A stretch of 64,000 bases of DNA from Kosakonia arachidis (lineage in GTDB: Bacteria > Pseudomonadota > Gammaproteobacteria > Enterobacterales > Enterobacteriaceae): contig NZ_FPAU01000001.1 in the NCBI RefSeq assembly GCF_900116535.1, positions 1,537,218-1,601,217 on the forward strand, in the 5' to 3' direction. Positions 58,731-64,000 of this stretch are shown here, in pieces. Numbering within the stretch: the first letter of the stretch is position 1; each line of letters begins with the position of its first letter. Made by a program: the position numbers and the translations under genes. A model generated the notes under the pieces. The model worked only from the letters and a program-made list of their open reading frames with translations, made no database searches and was not told the DNA's origin.

Positions 58731-60371
58731 ATGCGTCCGGTTCTCTCCTCTCTGCTGTTGATCGCAAGCCTGATCTCAGGTATCGCCCAGGCGGCAGTCA
58801 CGCCCGTACCGCTGGCGGATATTCGCGATAGCGGTTTTGTTTATTGCGTCAATGGCCAGGTCAATACCTTTAACCCGCAGAAAGCCAGTAGCGGTTTGAT
58901 TGTTGATACGCTGGCTGCGCAACTTTACGATCGCTTATTAGACGTCGATCCCTACACTTACCGGCTGGTACCGGAGCTGGCGGAAAGTTGGGAAGTGCTG
59001 GATAACGGCGCAACTTACCGTTTTCGTCTACGCGATAATGTTGCCTTTCAGACCACGCCCTGGTTCACACCGCACCGCGCATTAAATGCCGATGACGTGG
59101 TGTTTACCTTTCAGCGCATTTTCAACCGCAATCATCCCTGGCATAACGTCAACGGCGATAGTTTCCCGTACTTTGACAGTTTGCAATTTGCCGATTCCGT
59201 CGATAGCGTACGGAAGCTGGACAACCGCACCGTCGAGTTTCGCCTGAAAAAACCGGATGCCTCGTTTTTATGGCATCTGGCGACGCATTATGCTTCCGTG
59301 ATGTCGGCAGAATATGCAGGCGAACTGGCGAAAAAAGATCGTCAGGAACTGATCGATCGCCAGCCGGTCGGCACCGGCCCCTATCAGCTTGATGAGTATC
59401 GCGCCGGGCAATACATTCGGTTACAACGTCACGAAAAATTCTGGCGTGGTAAGCCCCTAATGCAGCAGGTCGTTGTCGATTTAGGCTCCGGCGGTACGGG
59501 CCGTTTGTCAAAATTACTGACCGGCGAGTGTGATGTACTGGCGTGGCCAGCCGCCAGCCAGTTGACGATTCTGCGGGACGATCCGCGCCTGCGCCTGACA
59601 CTGCGTCCTGGGATGAACATCGCCTATCTGGCGTTTAATACCAACAAACCGCCGCTGGATAACCCGCAAGTGCGCCATGCACTGGCGCTATCGATCAATA
59701 ACCAACGCCTGATGCAGTCGATCTACTACGGCACAGCGGAAACGGCAGCGTCAATTCTGCCCCGCGCCTCCTGGGCTTATGATAATGAAGCCAAAATCAC
59801 CGAATATGATCCGGCCCAGGCGCGCGAGCGGCTAAAAGCACTGGGGGTGGAAAATCTCACATTACAACTGTGGGTGCCCTCCAGCTCACAGCCATGGAAC
59901 CCCAGTCCACTGAAAACCGCCGAGCTTATCCAGGCCGATATGGCGCAGGTCGGCGTTAAAGTGGTGATCGTGCCGGTGGAAGGCCGCTTCCAGGAAGCGC
60001 GATTGATGGATATGAACCATGATTTAACACTCACAGGCTGGGCGACAGACAGTAACGATCCTGACAGTTTCTTCCGCCCGCTGCTGAGTTGCGCAGCAAT
60101 AAACTCGCAGACCAACTTTGCGCACTGGTGTAACCATGAATTCGACGATGTGTTGCAAAAAGCGCTTGCTTCACAGCAACTTGCTGCGCGAATTGATGAT
60201 TATAAAGAAGCTCAGCAGATCCTTGCCCGCGAATTGCCGGTGCTGCCGCTGGCTTCCTCGCTGCGTTTGCAGGCGTATCGCTATGATATTAAAGGACTGG
60301 TGCTGAGTCCGTTTGGCAGCGCCTCTTTTGCCGGAGTCTCGCGGGATAAACAAGAGGTGTCGAAACCATGA
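58731..60371 (+). CDS. sapA: SapA periplasmic peptide-binding protein
   Basis: A 546-residue family 5 solute-binding protein with signal peptide [22 protein letters not shown]. In Salmonella and Haemophilus the Sap system confers antimicrobial-peptide resistance; in E. coli SapBCDF exports putrescine. [20 protein letters not shown] and [15 protein letters not shown] match E. coli SapA throughout. The puu cluster that separates it from pspF in E. coli is absent. The ribosome site is weak. The stop overlaps sapB by 4 bases. Confidence 0.96.
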   Translation: MRPVLSSLLLIASLISGIAQAAVTPVPLADIRDSGFVYCVNGQVNTFNPQKASSGLIVDTLAAQLYDRLLDVDPYTYRLVPELAESWEVLDNGATYRFRLRDNVAFQTTPWFTPHRALNADDVVFTFQRIFNRNHPWHNVNGDSFPYFDSLQFADSVDSVRKLDNRTVEFRLKKPDASFLWHLATHYASVMSAEYAGELAKKDRQELIDRQPVGTGPYQLDEYRAGQYIRLQRHEKFWRGKPLMQQVVVDLGSGGTGRLSKLLTGECDVLAWPAASQLTILRDDPRLRLTLRPGMNIAYLAFNTNKPPLDNPQVRHALALSINNQRLMQSIYYGTAETAASILPRASWAYDNEAKITEYDPAQARERLKALGVENLTLQLWVPSSSQPWNPSPLKTAELIQADMAQVGVKVVIVPVEGRFQEARLMDMNHDLTLTGWATDSNDPDSFFRPLLSCAAINSQTNFAHWCNHEFDDVLQKALASQQLAARIDDYKEAQQILARELPVLPLASSLRLQAYRYDIKGLVLSPFGSASFAGVSRDKQEVSKP

Positions 60372-61333
60372 TTATCTTTACTTTGCGTCGTCTGCTGCTG
60401 CTGTTGGTGACCCTCTTTTTGCTGACGTTTATTGGCTTCAGCCTGAGCTATTTCACCCCCCACGCTCCGCTACAGGGTGCCTCGCTGTGGAACGCATGGG
60501 TATTCTGGTTTAACGGTCTGTTGCATTGGGATTTTGGCGTATCGAGCATTAACGGCCAACTTATTTCGGAACAGTTAAAAGAGGTCTTTCCTGCCACCAT
60601 GGAGCTCTGCCTACTGGCGTTTGGTTCCGCGCTGGTGATCGGTATCCCAGTCGGGATGTTCGCGGGGGTGATGCGCAGTAAGTGGCAGGATTCACTGATC
60701 AGCGCTATTGCGCTGCTCGGCTTTTCCATCCCAGTGTTCTGGCTGGCGCTGCTGCTGACGCTTTTCTTTTCGCTCAACCTTGGTTGGCTGCCGGTGTCCG
60801 GGCGCTTCGATCTACTCTATCAGGTAAAAACAGTGACCGGATTCTCGCTGATTGATGCCTGGCTTTCAGACTCGCCGTGGCGCGATGAGATGATGATAAG
60901 CGCTCTACGCCATCTGGTGTTGCCGGTAATGACGCTGGCAGTAGCGCCAACAACGGAGGTGATCCGTTTGATGCGAATCAGTACCATTGATGTGTTCGAC
61001 AAAAACTACATTAAAGCGGCAGCGACGCGCGGTCTTTCACGCGTCACCATTTTGCGCCGCCATGTACTGCATAATGCCCTGCCGCCGGTGATCCCGCGTC
61101 TTGGGTTGCAATTTTCCACAATGCTGACGCTGGCGATGATCACTGAAATGGTGTTCAGTTGGCCGGGTCTTGGACGCTGGTTGATTAATGCCATTCGCCA
61201 GCAGGATTATGCGGTGATTTCGGCCGGTGTGATGGTGATTGGCTCGCTGGTTATTATTGTCAACGTGCTGTCGGATATTTTGGGTGCGCTGGCGAACCCG
61301 TTGAAACATAAGGAATGGTATGCCTTACGATAG
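60368..61333 (+). CDS. sapB: SapB ABC transporter permease
   Basis: A 321-residue DppB-type inner-membrane permease with six hydrophobic segments and the EAA loop [20 protein letters not shown]. The ATG overlaps the sapA stop (ATGA), and its own stop overlaps sapC by 14 bases, so the operon is translationally coupled. Confidence 0.96.
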   Translation: MIIFTLRRLLLLLVTLFLLTFIGFSLSYFTPHAPLQGASLWNAWVFWFNGLLHWDFGVSSINGQLISEQLKEVFPATMELCLLAFGSALVIGIPVGMFAGVMRSKWQDSLISAIALLGFSIPVFWLALLLTLFFSLNLGWLPVSGRFDLLYQVKTVTGFSLIDAWLSDSPWRDEMMISALRHLVLPVMTLAVAPTTEVIRLMRISTIDVFDKNYIKAAATRGLSRVTILRRHVLHNALPPVIPRLGLQFSTMLTLAMITEMVFSWPGLGRWLINAIRQQDYAVISAGVMVIGSLVIIVNVLSDILGALANPLKHKEWYALR

Positions 61334-62210
61334 CGTTTACAGCGAAAAACGCCCACCCAGCACGCTACGCACAGCCTGGCGTAAATTTTATGGCGATACC
61401 ACCGCGATGATCGGCCTGTACGGTTGCGGCGCACTGGCGCTGCTGTGTATTTTTGGCCACTGGTTCGCGCCTTATGGCATCGACCAGCAGTTCCTCGGTT
61501 ATCAGCTATTACCGCCATCATGGTCGCGCTATGGCGATGTGTCGTTTTTCCTCGGCACGGACGACCTGGGCCGTGATGTACTGAGTCGATTACTAAGCGG
61601 TGCAGCACCCACCGTCGGCGGTGCATTTATTGTCACGCTTGCCGCCACGCTTTGTGGGCTGGCGCTCGGCATTTTCGCGGGTGCCAGCCATGGACTGCGC
61701 TCAGCCGTGCTGAACCATATTCTCGATACGCTGTTGTCACTGCCTACGCTGCTGCTTGCCATTATTGTGGTGGCGTTTGCGGGCCCGCACCTTACTCATG
61801 CGCTGTTCGCTGTCTGGCTGGCGCTGCTGCCGCGCATGGTGCGTTCGGTCTACAGCATGGTGCATGACGAGCTCGAGAAGGAGTATGTGGTGGCCGCCAG
61901 GCTTGATGGCGCGTCAACTAGCAATATCCTCTGGTACGCTGTGCTGCCCAATATTACAGCCGGGATGGTGACGGAAATCACTCGTGCGCTATCAATGGCG
62001 ATTCTGGATATCGCTGCGCTTGGTTTTCTCGATCTCGGCGCTCAGCTTCCTTCTCCGGAATGGGGCGCAATGCTCGGCGATGCGCTGGAACTGATTTATG
62101 TCGCACCGTGGACCGTGATGTTACCGGGCGCAGCCATTATGATTAGCGTGCTACTGGTTAACATCCTCGGCGACGGGATCCGTCGTGCGATCGCTGCGGG
62201 AGTCGAATAA
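61320..62210 (+). CDS. sapC: SapC ABC transporter permease
   Basis: A 296-residue DppC-type permease. It carries the conserved [18 protein letters not shown] segment and the EAA loop [20 protein letters not shown]. It forms the membrane channel with SapB. Overlaps sapB by 14 bases and sapD by 1. Confidence 0.96.
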   Translation: MPYDSVYSEKRPPSTLRTAWRKFYGDTTAMIGLYGCGALALLCIFGHWFAPYGIDQQFLGYQLLPPSWSRYGDVSFFLGTDDLGRDVLSRLLSGAAPTVGGAFIVTLAATLCGLALGIFAGASHGLRSAVLNHILDTLLSLPTLLLAIIVVAFAGPHLTHALFAVWLALLPRMVRSVYSMVHDELEKEYVVAARLDGASTSNILWYAVLPNITAGMVTEITRALSMAILDIAALGFLDLGAQLPSPEWGAMLGDALELIYVAPWTVMLPGAAIMISVLLVNILGDGIRRAIAAGVE

Positions 62211-63202
62211 TGCCACTTCTTGATATCCGCAATCTGACCATTGAAGTGAAAACCGGCGATGTCTGGGTTAAAGCTGTTGATCGCATCAGCATGACGCTTG
62301 CAGAGGGTGAAATTCGCGGTCTGGTGGGCGAATCCGGTTCGGGTAAGAGCCTGATCGCGAAAGCGATTTGCGGCGTTACCAAAGATAACTGGCGGGTCAC
62401 CGCCGATCGCATGCGCTTTGACGATATCGACCTGCTGCGCCTCTCGGCGCGCGAACGACGCAAGCTGCTCGGCCATAACGTGTCGATGATTTTCCAGGAG
62501 CCGCAATCCTGTCTCGATCCCTCGGAACGCGTCGGTAAGCAGTTGATGCAAAACATTCCCGGCTGGACGTGGAAAGGCCGTTGGTGGCAGCGTTTTGGCT
62601 GGCGTAAGCGCCGGGCTGTCGAGCTATTGCACCGCGTCGGGGTTAAAGATCACGAAGATGCGATGCGTAGTTTCCCTTACGAGTTGACCGAAGGCGAATG
62701 TCAGAAAGTGATGATCGCCATCGCGCTGGCTAACCAACCGCGCCTGCTGATTGCTGACGAACCAACGAACGCGATGGAACCGACCACCCAGGCGCAGATC
62801 TTCCGCCTGCTTGACCGTCTTAACCAGAACAACAACACCACCATTATGCTAATCAGCCACGATTTACAAATGCTGAGTAAATGGGCCGACCGCATTAATG
62901 TGATGTATTGCGGGCAAACGGTGGAAACCGCGCCCAGCGAGGAGTTGGTGGTTACGCCACATCATCCGTATACGCAGGCGCTGATCCGCGCGATCCCGGA
63001 TTTTGGCAGCGCAATGCCGCATAAAAGCCGTCTCAACACGATGCCTGGCGCCATTCCGCTACTGGAGCAACTGCCGATTGGTTGCCGCCTCGGGCCGCGC
63101 TGTCCGTATGCACAGCGAAAATGCGTCGAAAGACCGCGTCTGACCGGCGCAAGAAACCATCTTTATGCCTGCCACTTCCCGCTGAATATGGAGAGCGAAT
63201 GA
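62210..63202 (+). CDS. sapD: SapD ABC transporter ATP-binding protein
   Basis: A 330-residue ATPase. Walker A is [14 protein letters not shown]; the ABC signature is atypical ([14 protein letters not shown], with TEGEC for LSGGQ), as in E. coli SapD; Walker B is [13 protein letters not shown]. The C-terminal oligopeptide-transporter extension has cysteines in [15 protein letters not shown]. In E. coli SapD also supports Trk potassium uptake. TGATG overlap with sapF. Confidence 0.96.
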   Translation: MPLLDIRNLTIEVKTGDVWVKAVDRISMTLAEGEIRGLVGESGSGKSLIAKAICGVTKDNWRVTADRMRFDDIDLLRLSARERRKLLGHNVSMIFQEPQSCLDPSERVGKQLMQNIPGWTWKGRWWQRFGWRKRRAVELLHRVGVKDHEDAMRSFPYELTEGECQKVMIAIALANQPRLLIADEPTNAMEPTTQAQIFRLLDRLNQNNNTTIMLISHDLQMLSKWADRINVMYCGQTVETAPSEELVVTPHHPYTQALIRAIPDFGSAMPHKSRLNTMPGAIPLLEQLPIGCRLGPRCPYAQRKCVERPRLTGARNHLYACHFPLNMESE

Positions 63203-64000
63203 TGGTTGAGACCTTGCTTGAAGTGCGTAACCTGAGCAAAACCTTCCGCTACCGCACTGGCTGGTTCCGTCGTCAAACCGTGGAAGCGGTTAAACCGTTA
63301 AGTTTTACCCTGCGCGAAAAGCAGACGCTGGCGATTATCGGCGAGAACGGTTCCGGGAAATCGACGCTGGCGAAAATGCTGGTGGGCATGGTGGAACCCT
63401 CTTCCGGCGAGCTGGTGATTGACGATCAGCCGCTGCATTACGGCGACTATACTTTCCGTAGCCAGCGCATTCGCATGATTTTTCAGGATCCCACGACATC
63501 GCTTAACCCACACCAGCGTTTGTCGCAAATTCTTGATTTCCCGCTGCGTCTGAACACGGAGCTGGAGCCGGAAGCACGACAGAAACGTATTATCGAGACG
63601 CTGCGCATGGTGGGTTTGTTGCCGGATCATGTCAGCTACTACCCACACATGCTGGCACCCGGGCAAAAACAGCGCCTTGGCCTGGCGCGAGCGCTGATCT
63701 TGCGGCCGAAGGTGATCATCGCCGATGAAGCACTGGCCTCGCTGGATATGTCGATGCGTTCGCAGTTAATTAATCTGATGCTGGAATTGCAAGAAAAACA
63801 GGGTATCTCTTATATCTATGTCACCCAGCATATCGGGATGATGAAGCACATTAGCGACCAGGTGCTGGTTATGCATCAGGGTGAAGTGGTGGAGCGCGGC
63901 AGCACCGCTGATGTGCTTGCCTCTCCGTTGCATGATTTAACAAAGCGTTTGATCGCCGGACATTTTGGCGAAGCATTAACCGCTGATGCCTGGCGCAAAG
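63202..64000 (+). CDS. sapF: SapF ABC transporter ATP-binding protein, 3' partial
   Basis: 266 codons are present and the frame is still open at the window end; E. coli SapF has 268 residues, so only the last two codons and the stop are missing. Walker A is GENGSGKSTLAKML, the signature is MLAPGQKQRLGLARAL (APGQK variant), Walker B is VIIADEALASLDMS. The second of two adjacent ATGs (63202) aligns with the E. coli start MIETLLEVRNLSKTF. Confidence 0.96.
   Translation, partial: MVETLLEVRNLSKTFRYRTGWFRRQTVEAVKPLSFTLREKQTLAIIGENGSGKSTLAKMLVGMVEPSSGELVIDDQPLHYGDYTFRSQRIRMIFQDPTTSLNPHQRLSQILDFPLRLNTELEPEARQKRIIETLRMVGLLPDHVSYYPHMLAPGQKQRLGLARALILRPKVIIADEALASLDMSMRSQLINLMLELQEKQGISYIYVTQHIGMMKHISDQVLVMHQGEVVERGSTADVLASPLHDLTKRLIAGHFGEALTADAWRK

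Overview
The window is chromosomal DNA from a motile member of the Enterobacteriaceae, of the Enterobacter, Kosakonia or Klebsiella type. The evidence is gene content and a gene order matching the E. coli map read in reverse: cybB-gapC-(aldA)-ydcF-hrpA-azoR, then ydbL-ynbE-ydbH-ldhA-hslJ-ydbJ-nifJ, ttcA-dbpA-fnrS-zntB-dgcM, mppA, mpaA-ycjG-tpx-tyrR-ycjF-ycjX, pspDCBA/pspF and sapABCDF. Genus and species cannot be fixed from this alone.

Layout. 1-3.4 kb: the 3' part of a YdeP-type molybdopterin oxidoreductase, a DUF2076 gene, and a debris zone with an fdhD tail, an IS4-type transposase fragment, a duplicated ~125-bp segment and a bhsA-like gene. 3.4-6.8 kb: a chemoreceptor with a flagellar-sigma promoter, and frmRA formaldehyde detoxification. 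6.8-9.3 kb: an AT-rich islet with a lone family-9 glycosyltransferase and an orphan gene. 9.3-15.3 kb: an MHS transporter, cybB, an intact gapC, an esterase-like hydrolase abutting the decayed start of aldA, ydcF and an acetyltransferase. 15.5-20.4 kb: a four-gene unit of tripartite efflux pump plus O-methyltransferase. 20.4-31 kb: hrpA, azoR, ydbH-ynbE-ydbL, ldhA, hslJ and ydbJ. 31-33.1 kb: an insertion relative to E. coli with a small exported ORF, an odd tRNA-like gene and a cold-shock gene. 33.2-41.7 kb: nifJ, two small genes, a phage integrase tail beside ttcA (the Rac attachment locus in E. coli), ttcA, dbpA, a Pro-rich mini-protein, the FnrS small RNA and zntB. 41.8-47.2 kb: a chemoreceptor with almost no periplasmic domain, an MHYT-GGDEF-EAL protein, dgcM, a five-copy octamer repeat and a small ORF. 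47.6-64 kb: murein-peptide recycling (mppA, mpaA, ycjG), tpx, tyrR, ycjXF, the phage-shock locus and the sap operon, cut at the window end.

Most of the window is ordinary enterobacterial backbone. The unusual material lies at break points in that backbone: gene relics (fdhD, IS4, aldA, integrase), the csp-tRNA island, the AT-rich islet, the efflux-methyltransferase unit and the c-di-GMP/chemotaxis cluster. I found no CRISPR array, complete prophage, intact insertion sequence or recognisable defence system, and no single clearly new multi-gene system. The best candidates for new biology are the tRNA-like gene with an enlarged anticodon loop directly downstream of the cold-shock gene, and the efflux-methyltransferase operon.
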